Made by a program: the position numbers and the translations under genes. The notes under the pieces are model-generated. The model had not been told where the DNA came from. It did no database searches and saw nothing but the letters and a program-made list of their open reading frames with translations. Below are positions 1 to 8,336 of a stretch of 8,336 nucleotides of DNA, in pieces. The stretch spans positions 1-8,336 of the forward strand of contig DRJB01000023.1 in assembly GCA_011052355.1 (NCBI GenBank), written 5' to 3'. Within the stretch, counting starts at the first letter, position 1. The number at the start of each line of letters is the position of its first letter. The stretch comes from Candidatus Kaiserbacteria bacterium. GTDB lineage: Bacteria > Patescibacteriota > Minisyncoccia > Phycocordibacterales > Phycocordibacteraceae.

Positions 1-114
1 AAGGGTATTTATGCGATTGGAAACGGTATGGCATATCTGAGTATTAAAAATGTCACAGTAAACTCATTGGCAAGCGTAGAATTGAGTAAGCTTTTTACAA
101 AGAAACAGTATTAA
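1..114 (+). CDS. 3' end of an unidentified protein (partial)
   Basis: The first frame is open from base 1 to a TAA at 112-114 and encodes a 37-residue C-terminus (KGIYAIGNGMAYLS...KLFTKKQY). The other two forward frames hit stops within the first 45 bases, so this is the only plausible reading. The tail mixes short hydrophobic and polar residues (IKNVTVNSLASVEL) and ends in basic residues. It has no membrane helix and does not resemble the hydrophobic C-terminus of F0 subunit a, which would be the usual gene just before subunit c. I do not recognise the family. The next gene starts 87 bases downstream behind its own candidate promoter, so this gene is probably a separate transcription unit. 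Confidence 0.55.
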   Translation, partial: KGIYAIGNGMAYLSIKNVTVNSLASVELSKLFTKKQY

Positions 115-160
115 TACATAGTCTGTTTGGCTACCTCTTTTTTTGTATGCCCGGTGTGTA

Positions 161-190
161 TTGCCACTAACACCTATGACACGGTATGAT
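161..190 (+). promoter_or_regulatory. candidate sigma-70-type promoter for the F1-like ATPase locus
   Basis: TTGCCA at 161-166 and TATGAT at 185-190 each match the -35 and -10 consensus at five of six positions and are separated by 18 bases. The predicted start of transcription is near 197. That leaves a leader of about 5 nt to the ATG at 202, or about 23 nt to the ATG at 220. The site lies in the only sizeable gap upstream of the seven-gene locus. No operator is evident beyond a weak GGTGT/ACACC inverted repeat (153-157 and 170-174) overlapping the -35 box. The prediction comes from the sequence alone. Confidence 0.45.
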
Positions 191-201
191 TAGTATTACT
201 T

Positions 202-1041
202 ATGTACTTACACCACAGCATGAAAAATGTGCTATTCTATCGGCAACTTCCTTATTTCTTTTTTATTATTGTTACTATTATTGCCGGTCTTTTATGGATG
301 GGCAATCCGATGAGCGCACATGCGCAGTCTTATGGCGCTGCGATAGCGACGATGCATATTATCTTGAATGGGAACCCGCAACCGGGAGATATTGTTTCTT
401 TTGATAAAAATACAAAAACATTTCATCTTGCACATATTCCCGGTGATAAAAATGCATTTGGCGTAGTAGTTAAAAACCCCGTACTGCTTTTGTCTGATAA
501 TGGTCCAGGTTTCCCCATCATTACCTCCGGTGAGGTAATGGTAAATGTAACAACAAAAAACGGGCCAATTAAAGCCGGGGACTATATTTCGCCGTCTTCA
601 GTACCCGGGAAGGGAGTCAAGGCAACTATTTCAGATCCTTACATTATCGGTACCGCGATTAGCTCTTTTCCAAACGCTTCTTCAACTGTGCTACTGCAAA
701 CCAATAAAATATACAAAGGATTTGTTCAGATGCTCTTTTATCGTAGAATAAATCCACTTGTGGCAGTGGTACAACAAACTCCCCAGAGTGTTGAAATTGG
801 GAAAAATATAATATTTCACATTGTAAAGTATATACTTGCCGCTCTTGTTGCCGTGGGGACGGTGTATGTTGCATTTAAGGCATCCGGCTCAAGCATGAGA
901 AGCGGGATAATTTCAATTGGTCGCAATCCACTGGCAAAATCATCCATACACTCCATGCTAGTTCTCAACACGATTATGATTATATTGATAAGCGCAGTCG
1001 GATTGACCGCGGCGCTTGCATTGGTATTTTTACCTGTGTGA
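202..1041 (+). CDS. Secreted beta-domain protein with a C-terminal F0 subunit-c-like two-helix hairpin lacking the carboxylate
   Basis: This gene sits where atpE is expected, just before b-delta-alpha-gamma-beta-epsilon. Of 279 residues, about 7-41 form a signal peptide (basic start, Phe/Ile-rich core, likely cleavage after AHA41). Residues 45-175 form a Gly/Val/Thr-rich, probably beta domain with the pattern NGPIKAGDYISPSSVPG (120-136), which I associate from memory with patescibacterial surface proteins. Residues 203-226 and 251-277 are membrane helices joined by a polar loop with IGRNPLAKSSI (239-249), reminiscent of the conserved R-Q/N-P cytoplasmic loop of subunit c. After E198 there is no Asp or Glu, so the ion-binding carboxylate of true c subunits is missing. 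The predicted topology (domain outside, loop inside, C-terminus outside) equals that of subunit c with an extracellular crown. The ATG at 220 (M7) gives a more typical signal peptide and may be the real start. The c-subunit assignment is inference from topology, loop and gene order. Confidence 0.72.
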   Translation: MYLHHSMKNVLFYRQLPYFFFIIVTIIAGLLWMGNPMSAHAQSYGAAIATMHIILNGNPQPGDIVSFDKNTKTFHLAHIPGDKNAFGVVVKNPVLLLSDNGPGFPIITSGEVMVNVTTKNGPIKAGDYISPSSVPGKGVKATISDPYIIGTAISSFPNASSTVLLQTNKIYKGFVQMLFYRRINPLVAVVQQTPQSVEIGKNIIFHIVKYILAALVAVGTVYVAFKASGSSMRSGIISIGRNPLAKSSIHSMLVLNTIMIILISAVGLTAALALVFLPV

Positions 1042-1119
1042 CACACCCACAACCCTGCATAACTTCCTGGATTCTTAATTGCACAAATGGTATCTTTTAA
1101 TTAGTAATAATATTTTGTT

Positions 1120-1908
1120 ATGAATAACACTCATTCACTTATAACAACATTTTTTTCATCACCATTTGTGATGATGCTGTTGGTGGTATTTTTATTTTTA
1201 GTTATTGGGTTTTTTGTACTTGTCGCAGTCATTATAAGATTAAGCACTCAGTTACGATACATTACTTATCCGGTTTACGACCGTGTTATTAAAGAGGCGC
1301 AAAGCAAAGCAAATGAAATCATTAACGATGCGCAAGTGCAAAGTCGTTCAATTCTTTCTACCGCACAAGAATCAGCGGAGAAAATAATCTCAGAAAGAAA
1401 AGAGGAGAATGAAAAATTTCGTGAGGAGTATACAAAACACTTTGATGAAATTATAGCTAATGGAAAAGACATTCTATCCAACCAATCTACCGAGTTATCT
1501 GGGCTTTCTCAAAATATGATTAATGAGTTTAAGAAGCATGTGCTTACGACCGAGGTACTCATACAGAAAGAATCCGAGCTGGTTTCAAAAACGCTCTCAG
1601 AAGAATCTGATCAGTTAAAGCATACTTTTACAGACATGAGTACAAAAGCTCAGGAAGGACAAAGCGTGCTTATTGAAGAAACAAAAAAACTCGTATCTGA
1701 AGAAATTGCCAAGGAAATTTCAATGGCACATGAGGTCATCGCCACATATAAAAAAGAACGTCTCGCGTTGCTTGACCGCGAGGTGGTTGGGCTTATTGAA
1801 GAAACCGCGCGTATTGCGCTCAATAAGACATTCTCATTGCGAGAACATCGCGACCAAGTGCTTGTTGCTCTTGATGAGGCGAAGAAAGAGGGTGTTTTTG
1901 ATAAATGA
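1120..1908 (+). CDS. atpF: F-type ATPase subunit b-like stator protein, elongated
   Basis: This 262-residue protein has the architecture of F0 subunit b, the peripheral stalk that holds alpha3beta3 still against the rotor. It has a short N-terminus and one membrane helix at about 15-40 (FVMMLLVVFLFLVIG). A long charged Ala/Glu/Lys-rich helix follows at about 55-235, likely coiled coil. The C-terminal segment (VVGLIEETARIALNKTF, 222-238, then REHRDQVLVALDEAKK) resembles the delta-binding end of b. E. coli b is about 156 residues, so the stalk here has roughly 100 extra residues, mostly in the middle (about 105-200). The gene starts 78 bases after the c-like gene and its stop overlaps the next start in an ATGA (1905-1908). 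No Shine-Dalgarno motif precedes the ATG. The sequence alone is weak because coiled coils look alike; position and the C-terminus support the call. Confidence 0.78.
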   Translation: MNNTHSLITTFFSSPFVMMLLVVFLFLVIGFFVLVAVIIRLSTQLRYITYPVYDRVIKEAQSKANEIINDAQVQSRSILSTAQESAEKIISERKEENEKFREEYTKHFDEIIANGKDILSNQSTELSGLSQNMINEFKKHVLTTEVLIQKESELVSKTLSEESDQLKHTFTDMSTKAQEGQSVLIEETKKLVSEEIAKEISMAHEVIATYKKERLALLDREVVGLIEETARIALNKTFSLREHRDQVLVALDEAKKEGVFDK

Positions 1909-2444
1909 CCATGAATAATTCACCACTTACACAATTAATGCGGTATACCTATGTACGTTCCGATATGGTATATCGCATTAGTTTATTAAACGAGTTTTTT
2001 GACTTTGTATTTTTTACCGACCATGATTCTGTCGCAAACAAAGATACCGTTAGACAATTTGCAGGTAACAGAAAAGAGCCGGGGAAAGATATTGATTTTT
2101 TGAAATCTTTACCAAAAACATTTATGGAAATATTTACACGTGATTCTTTTCGCACCGTGTTGCGCGATATGTCGGATGGATTACAACAACTTCCAATTCT
2201 ATCTCTTACGGTGCCGGTTGCATTTCCTCTTGAGCACACCGAAGCGATAGGGAAGTGGGCGAGAGCAACAATCACCCCAGACGTCATGCTTGATATTTCA
2301 GTTGATGAGACCGTATATATCGGATGTAGGTTCGTGTGGAAAAATATCATGCATGATTTTTCCATTGAGCATTATTTTGATTTGCACAAAGATGATTTGT
2401 ATACACTGCTGTCCTCACCAATCCCGATTAGTACACACGTATAA
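1905..2444 (+). CDS. atpH: F-type ATPase subunit delta-like protein
   Basis: This 179-residue protein, close in length to bacterial delta (about 177), lies in the delta position between b and alpha. Delta links the top of alpha3beta3 to the C-terminus of b. The C-terminal third fits the family: an amphipathic stretch (EHTEAIGKWARATITPDVML) is followed by a short beta segment, IGCRFVWKN, then a hydrophobic-polar tail. This matches the layout of the delta signature in which a 'gG..i..g..v.DgS....L' strand ends the protein. The N-terminal two thirds are helical and poorly conserved, as is normal for delta. The usual Gly-Gly and 'DGS' residues are not retained, so homology is distant. Translation is probably coupled to the b gene through the ATGA overlap; the ATG at 1911 is an alternative start. 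The alpha gene follows after 5 bases. Confidence 0.7.
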   Translation: MTMNNSPLTQLMRYTYVRSDMVYRISLLNEFFDFVFFTDHDSVANKDTVRQFAGNRKEPGKDIDFLKSLPKTFMEIFTRDSFRTVLRDMSDGLQQLPILSLTVPVAFPLEHTEAIGKWARATITPDVMLDISVDETVYIGCRFVWKNIMHDFSIEHYFDLHKDDLYTLLSSPIPISTHV

Positions 2445-2449
2445 ATTTT

Positions 2450-3915
2450 ATGGAAAATACACGCACGCGTGAACATAAAGTAATAGAAGGAGAAACCGGA
2501 TTTATCATCGGTGCGAAAGGATATCTCCTTGAGCTTGAGGGGCTTCCGTCCGTACACATAAATGATGTCATAATAAATCAAAAAGGAAAACGGGCGCTGG
2601 TTACGGCAATAAATGCAAATGGGGTAGAAGCAATTCTTCTTGACGGGGGAGATACGGAGCTGGGCGACCATTTTACTATTCGCACTCGTGGCATACGGTT
2701 TTTCTTTGGCGAAGAATTGTTCGGGCGAGTCATTAGCGCTCTTGGCGAACCACTTGATGGTGGTGGTGCTATTCCGCCACCAAACAATACTCTTCATCTT
2801 GAAAGTGTAGCGCCCGGCATGAGTGCGCGCGCACTGATGAAAGAACAATTTACCACTGGCATGATTGCCACCGACATTCTTATTCCGCTTGCAAAAGGTC
2901 AACGACAAATGATAATAGGGCCTCTTTCAAGTGGAAAAAAGATATTCCTTGAGAGCATACTCGCGCATCAGAAAAAAACGGGAGTCATATGTATTTATGG
3001 ATTTGTCGGGCGTCCAACCTCTTATGTTGAGGAAGTTGTTGCGCGTATCTTAAGTGAAAGCGGAAACAAAAATACAATTATTTTGGCTGCGTTTTCAGAT
3101 GACCCGGCGCCGATGATATATCTCATTCCTTCGGTCGCGGTTGAGCTCGCGGAATTTTTCTCTCAGCAGGGATATGATGTTCTTTTAATTCTTGACGATC
3201 TTGGAAGTCATGCTAAATATCTTCGTGAGATAGCGCTACTGTCAGGTAGGGTTCCCGGAAGAGAGTCTTATCCGGGTGATATGTTTTTTCAGCAGGCACG
3301 CCTTCTTGAAAGGGGTGGTTATTTTAATAAGACTGTCGGAGGTGGAAGTATAACTATTTTAGCGGTTCTTGAGACAAGCATTGAGGATATTTCAAATCTT
3401 GTATCAACAAATTTAATTTCTGCAACTGACGGACACCTCTTCTTCTCCCCACTTCTGCGTTCTGAGGGATATTTCCCCGCAATTATATCCGATCAATCGG
3501 TTACGCGTGTTGGTCGGCAGACACAAAGTCTTCTCGCTACACAATTATCCATTCGGGTGCAGTCACTTCTTTCTGAATACGAGCGTCAGCGTCGCTATGG
3601 TCAATTCGGAGCTCAGTTGTCAAAGGAAACAAGAGATATTATCGCACAAGGGAAAATCATGTATGAATTTCTTGAGCAAGAACCGATGGTTTCATTGTCC
3701 ATTGAGGTGCAGATAGTTCTGTTATCACTTGTTTTTACAACTTTTTTTCATGAAAAAGAAACAGTGTTTGCAAAGCATAATCGTGCTGCGCTTGTTGATG
3801 CTATACACACAAACAAGTCAATAGCTTATTTGGTCGCAGATGCAAAGACAGGTACGACCCCGCTGGATAAGTTTTTAAAGAAGTTGGAAAGTGCTTTACC
3901 TTATTTTGAATTTGT

Positions 3916-3928
<13 letters not shown>
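2450..3928 (+). CDS. atpA: F1 ATPase subunit alpha, with a degenerate P-loop
   Basis: This 492-residue protein is a clear alpha homologue (E. coli alpha has 513). The order is an N-terminal beta-barrel (about 10-80), a RecA-like nucleotide domain (about 85-370) and a helical C-terminal domain. It keeps the beta/alpha interface features: Walker B-like VLLILDDL (244-251), GRVPGRESYPGD (266-277) and the arginine finger R353 in SVTRVG (350-355), which should complete the catalytic site on beta. The Walker A segment reads GPLSSGKK (157-164) instead of the usual GDRQTGKT. The final Thr/Ser that binds Mg is Lys, and the D-R-Q residues are lost, so Mg-nucleotide binding at the non-catalytic site is probably weakened or absent. 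The last 13 bases overlap the gamma gene. There is no Shine-Dalgarno motif before the ATG. Family assignment is secure; loss of nucleotide binding is inferred. Confidence 0.93.
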
Positions 3929-6424
<2,496 letters not shown>

Positions 6425-6426
<2 letters not shown>

Positions 6427-6444
6427 GCTCGTTTGAACGAGCTT
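6425..6444 (+). terminator. Hairpin at the end of the ATPase operon, possible terminator
   Basis: AAGCTCGT (6425-6432) and ACGAGCTT (6437-6444) form a perfect 8-bp stem with a TTGA tetraloop. The stem begins within the epsilon stop codon TAA. There is no real U-run after it (GTTATAACGAG follows), so it is either a weak or atypical intrinsic terminator, or an RNA 3'-end stabilising hairpin. Its placement immediately after the last operon gene supports a transcript-end role. Confidence 0.5.
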
Positions 6445-6849
6445 GTTATAACGAGATGTGTATATTCATAAGTATATCTATAAATAAATTGTAAAAATAA
6501 GAATAAATCTCATTATATCTCGTGCAGGCAATATACAATGCATAGAGCTGACAATATGTATATAATTAGAACTTTATATTCTTGCGTTAATTGATATTAC
6601 AACCTCATTTACTTATATGCCATTGTTACGATTGAACAAATGTATCAAGTGATTATAATAACTCTACTAAGATTTCAATGTTGCATGTCGCGAGATATGA
6701 TTGATTTTTATATTATGTGCTGGTGGAAAAATAAATGAGGTGCAGTTTTATGAAGGTCCTTGGTGAGTAACATTTTCATCGTCGCATTGAATATGTTGCG
6801 TAAATATATATCTGTTTTGAATACAAGACGAACAAAAATATATTGAGAA

Positions 6850-6870
6850 ATATAGACATTCTTTCTATAT
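6850..6870. repeat. Inverted repeat, 7-bp arms with 7-base loop
   Basis: ATATAGA (6850-6856) and TCTATAT (6864-6870) are perfect reverse complements around the loop CATTCTT. The stem is AT-only except for one G-C pair, so it would be marginally stable as RNA. In a region this AT-rich such a repeat can occur by chance. It could be a weak hairpin or a protein-binding palindrome. Confidence 0.3.
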
Positions 6871-6994
6871 GACAAAAATACTTCTCTCTTAAGTGAGCAT
6901 AAAATATTAATAGGAAGTCAACAAAATAAAATCAATTATATTTATGTGATGCATTACTACTTAATTTTGATTTACAATCATTTCATCGGTATAT

Positions 6995-7010
6995 AAACAT
7001 GCTCATGTTT
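6995..7010. repeat. Near-perfect palindrome, possible operator
   Basis: AAACATG (6995-7001) and CATGTTT (7004-7010) are perfect inverted arms separated by CT. A two-base spacer is too short for an RNA hairpin using the whole stem, but suits a dimeric DNA-binding protein. It lies about 350 bases upstream of the HTH-membrane protein gene. A 10-bp palindrome, CTGATATCAG (7060-7069), lies nearby. No regulator is identified. Confidence 0.35.
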
Positions 7011-7037
7011 TGAATTATGCATCTATATTGGTATTTG

Positions 7038-7046
7038 TGTGAATAA
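7038..7046 (-). promoter_or_regulatory. DnaA-box match (TTATTCACA on the minus strand)
   Basis: The + strand reads TGTGAATAA, the exact reverse complement of the consensus TTATNCACA. It lies in the gene-free AT-rich region, 234 bases from a second perfect match in opposite orientation. A one-mismatch copy, TGTGTATAT, lies at 6457-6465. Function is unproven: it may mark a replication-related site, a DnaA-controlled promoter, or chance. Confidence 0.35.
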
Positions 7047-7280
7047 TATTTACATTTCACTGATATCAGCTTATATATTTAAAAAATAGCATTAAAATTG
7101 GCGATTATTGCAAAAAGATACATGAAATGACATATGAATACACAAACATTTTGTTTTTCATCATTTGGGTGTTTTTATATAAGGCAATATCTTTTACATT
7201 TCGGTTATAGAAAATAATTTTTTGTATAATTTTTTATTTGAGCCGATGGTTTTTAACGAGTTTATTTTTGCACGCATATC

Positions 7281-7289
7281 TTATCCACA
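7281..7289 (+). promoter_or_regulatory. DnaA-box match TTATCCACA
   Basis: TTATCCACA is the exact high-affinity DnaA-box sequence known from E. coli oriC. It is 72 bases upstream of the ATG of the HTH-membrane protein and lies inside an inverted repeat, AACGAG (7255-7260) / CTCGTT (7290-7295). A weaker relative, GTTTACACA, follows at 7299-7307. AT-rich tracts with a duplicated ATAATTTTTT lie just upstream. This could be part of an origin or a DnaA-responsive promoter; neither is established. Confidence 0.4.
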
Positions 7290-7360
7290 CTCGTTATTGT
7301 TTACACACGGACGAACAAATATTTGATGTTATTATATAGTTAATTCGTCTGATGAACTAA

Positions 7361-8336
7361 ATGAAAAATAATTCTAATTACACAACCAAAGGTCTTGTCT
7401 CATCAAAAATTGCAGCGCGACGAGTAGGGTTTACCAATGACTACATATCAAAGCTGTGTCGGTTCGGGAAAATTGCCGGAAAGAAAGTTGATACTGTCTG
7501 GTATGTTGATGAATCTTCCCTTAATAAATTTATTCAACAAAAACAAACCAGAAAAGATTTCAGAATGCGGGAATTATCCGAGAAACGCCAATCGGAATAT
7601 TTTAAACATCTTTCTTATTCTTCCCCGCAACAATCAGATATCTTTCCGCCATCACAATCAACACCACCACCGCAAGAAAAAATATATCCGGCAAACCTTA
7701 TGCATGGTGCTTCTTTGCGTTTGGGTGAGAAATTAAATTCTGTTTCCTCTTCCACAATATCCAAAAAGTCGCATATGGTACGAAATATGAGCGCCATGCT
7801 TTTGCTCTCAATAATATTTATTGTCCCGCTTGCTTCTTATGCACTCGGAGGAAATCATTTCTTTAAAATTATCAAAACACAATTAGCGGAAGTGGTCGCC
7901 CCTCTGAGTATTCGCGCGGTTGATTTTTCGCGAGCAATCGGAAATAGTATTTCTGAAACAAATAATTCAAAAACTATTCCCTCTGAAAATTCCGCAAGTG
8001 TTCTTTCCGGTTCTATGAATTTCTTTTCCGGTATATTTTCTTCTATTGCAAGTCGTATGACAAACGCAGCGCAGGGTGTTTTTGATTTATTTAGTTCCAC
8101 TGGCAGTTCGGTTACATATAAAACCAAACCGAAATTTACAGCCACCGGAGGCGGAGTAAATAATTCTTCAGGGAGTAGTGGTGCGCAACAAACACAGCTT
8201 GCGATATCGGGTACGTATGCCTCTTCCACTTTCACCACCACTTCACAAAAAGCACGCAATCTTACATTGAGCATTGACGCCGGCGTTGCGGTACGGAAAA
8301 ACATTGCGGTGAATGGTACTGCGACAATCGGTGGAT
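7361..8336 (+). CDS. HTH-domain, single-pass membrane protein with exported low-complexity stalk (5' part)
   Basis: The frame is open from the ATG at 7361 to the window edge (325 codons, no stop), so only the N-terminal part is seen. Residues 12-58 look like a MerR/excisionase-type helix-turn-helix with a wing: VSSKIAARRVGFTNDYISKL, then GKIAGKKVDTVWYV and DESSLNKFI. Residues 60-142 form a charged then Pro/Gln/Ser-rich linker (PPSQSTPPPQ). Residues 143-162 are a single membrane helix (MLLLSIIFIVPLASYAL) preceded by basic residues, giving a cytoplasmic N-terminus. From about 163 the chain is Ser/Thr/Asn/Gly-rich, ending in a pattern (ASSTFTTTSQKARNLTLSID, then NIAVNGTATIGG) resembling the start of beta-repeat stalks of patescibacterial surface proteins. 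It probably ties a cytoplasmic DNA-binding-like domain to a surface fibre. Whether the HTH binds DNA, and the function, are unknown. No Shine-Dalgarno motif precedes it. Confidence 0.75.
   Translation, partial: MKNNSNYTTKGLVSSKIAARRVGFTNDYISKLCRFGKIAGKKVDTVWYVDESSLNKFIQQKQTRKDFRMRELSEKRQSEYFKHLSYSSPQQSDIFPPSQSTPPPQEKIYPANLMHGASLRLGEKLNSVSSSTISKKSHMVRNMSAMLLLSIIFIVPLASYALGGNHFFKIIKTQLAEVVAPLSIRAVDFSRAIGNSISETNNSKTIPSENSASVLSGSMNFFSGIFSSIASRMTNAAQGVFDLFSSTGSSVTYKTKPKFTATGGGVNNSSGSSGAQQTQLAISGTYASSTFTTTSQKARNLTLSIDAGVAVRKNIAVNGTATIGG

Larger units (their letters stand above)
6427..7360. other. Long AT-rich intergenic region without recognisable genes
   Basis: This 934-base stretch separates the ATPase operon from the surface-protein gene. 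It is markedly more AT-rich than the flanking genes; for example 6901-6960 has 12 G or C in 60. Stops are frequent in every forward frame and I see no protein of 60 residues or more on either strand. I found no tRNA T-loop or anticodon arm pattern, no rRNA and no CRISPR-like repeats. It does contain several short inverted repeats (listed separately), two perfect DnaA-box matches, and a tandem pair of ATAATTTTTT (7214-7223 and 7226-7235) with a 12-base period. The slightly GC-richer part near 6715-6790 could be a decayed gene or a small RNA, but nothing identifies it. It probably holds the upstream regulatory region of the gene at 7361. Confidence 0.6.

Noticed and set aside
1036..1046. GTGTG-A-CACAC palindrome at the end of the c-like gene as a terminator
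   Set aside because: There is no loop and no T-run, and the downstream genes belong to the same functional set, so termination here is unlikely.
1949..2365. Minus-strand open frame of 138 codons
   Set aside because: It is antisense to the delta gene. The plus-strand frame fits operon order and the delta C-terminal pattern.
2372..2908. Minus-strand open frame of 178 codons across the delta/alpha junction
   Set aside because: It lies opposite two genes with strong family matches, and its translation shows no recognisable domain.
6735..6770. Mini-ORF of 11 codons (ATG AGG TGC ... GAG TAA) in the intergenic region
   Set aside because: It is very short, with no ribosome-binding site and no conserved pattern. 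It may belong to a decayed gene or small RNA but cannot be supported.
7225..7230. TATAAT as a -10 box for the gene at 7361
   Set aside because: No acceptable -35 hexamer lies 16-18 bases upstream, and such hexamers are expected by chance in sequence this AT-rich.
7437..7736. Plus-strand frame of 99 codons inside the HTH gene
   Set aside because: It is an out-of-frame shadow of the gene starting at 7361 and has no recognisable features.
7855..8304. Minus-strand open frame of 149 codons at the right end
   Set aside because: It is antisense to the continuous HTH-membrane protein frame, which has a coherent domain order. The antisense frame is open mainly because the Ser/Thr/Gly codons of the stalk rarely give stops on the other strand.

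Overview
The window looks like part of a chromosome from a Patescibacteria/CPR bacterium, most likely a Parcubacteria-type lineage. This is an inference. It rests on the near-absence of Shine-Dalgarno motifs before any start codon, tightly overlapping genes, the repeat style of the surface-protein fragment at the right end, and a secreted beta domain that I associate from memory with patescibacterial surface proteins. No rRNA or marker gene is present to confirm it.

Layout, with all genes on the + strand. Bases 1-114 are the 3' end of an unidentified gene. Bases 202-1041 encode a secreted and membrane protein whose last 75 or so residues look like an F0 subunit-c hairpin. Bases 1120-6426 hold six genes in the canonical F1Fo order b-delta-alpha-gamma-beta-epsilon (atpF-H-A-G-D-C), with overlaps at four of the five junctions. 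Bases 6427-7360 are a gene-free, very AT-rich stretch with several inverted repeats and two perfect DnaA-box matches. Bases 7361-8336 begin a long protein with a cytoplasmic helix-turn-helix domain, one membrane segment and an exported Ser/Thr/Gly-rich stalk. It runs off the window.

The main point is that this is probably not an ordinary proton-translocating ATP synthase. Beta keeps an intact Walker A motif, the catalytic Glu and the Walker B Asp, so it should hydrolyse or make ATP. Alpha keeps its arginine finger but has a degenerate Walker A motif. In place of subunit c there is a roughly 275-residue protein made of a signal peptide, an extracellular beta-rich domain and a two-helix hairpin with the typical cytoplasmic R-N-P loop. 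That hairpin contains no Asp or Glu at all, so it lacks the ion-carrying carboxylate. No subunit a is visible, b is about 100 residues longer than usual, and epsilon is cut down to its beta-sandwich. I infer an F1-like ATPase mounted on a non-ion-translocating membrane module (an 'F1-X0' arrangement, analogous to but distinct from the F1-like X0 ATPases of mollicutes). Its rotor ring would carry an extracellular crown, so ATP hydrolysis in the cytoplasm could be turned into movement or remodelling at the cell surface.

The fragments on either side do not supply the missing Fo parts. The right-hand neighbour is itself a membrane-anchored surface protein, which fits a surface-related locus but does not prove a functional link.
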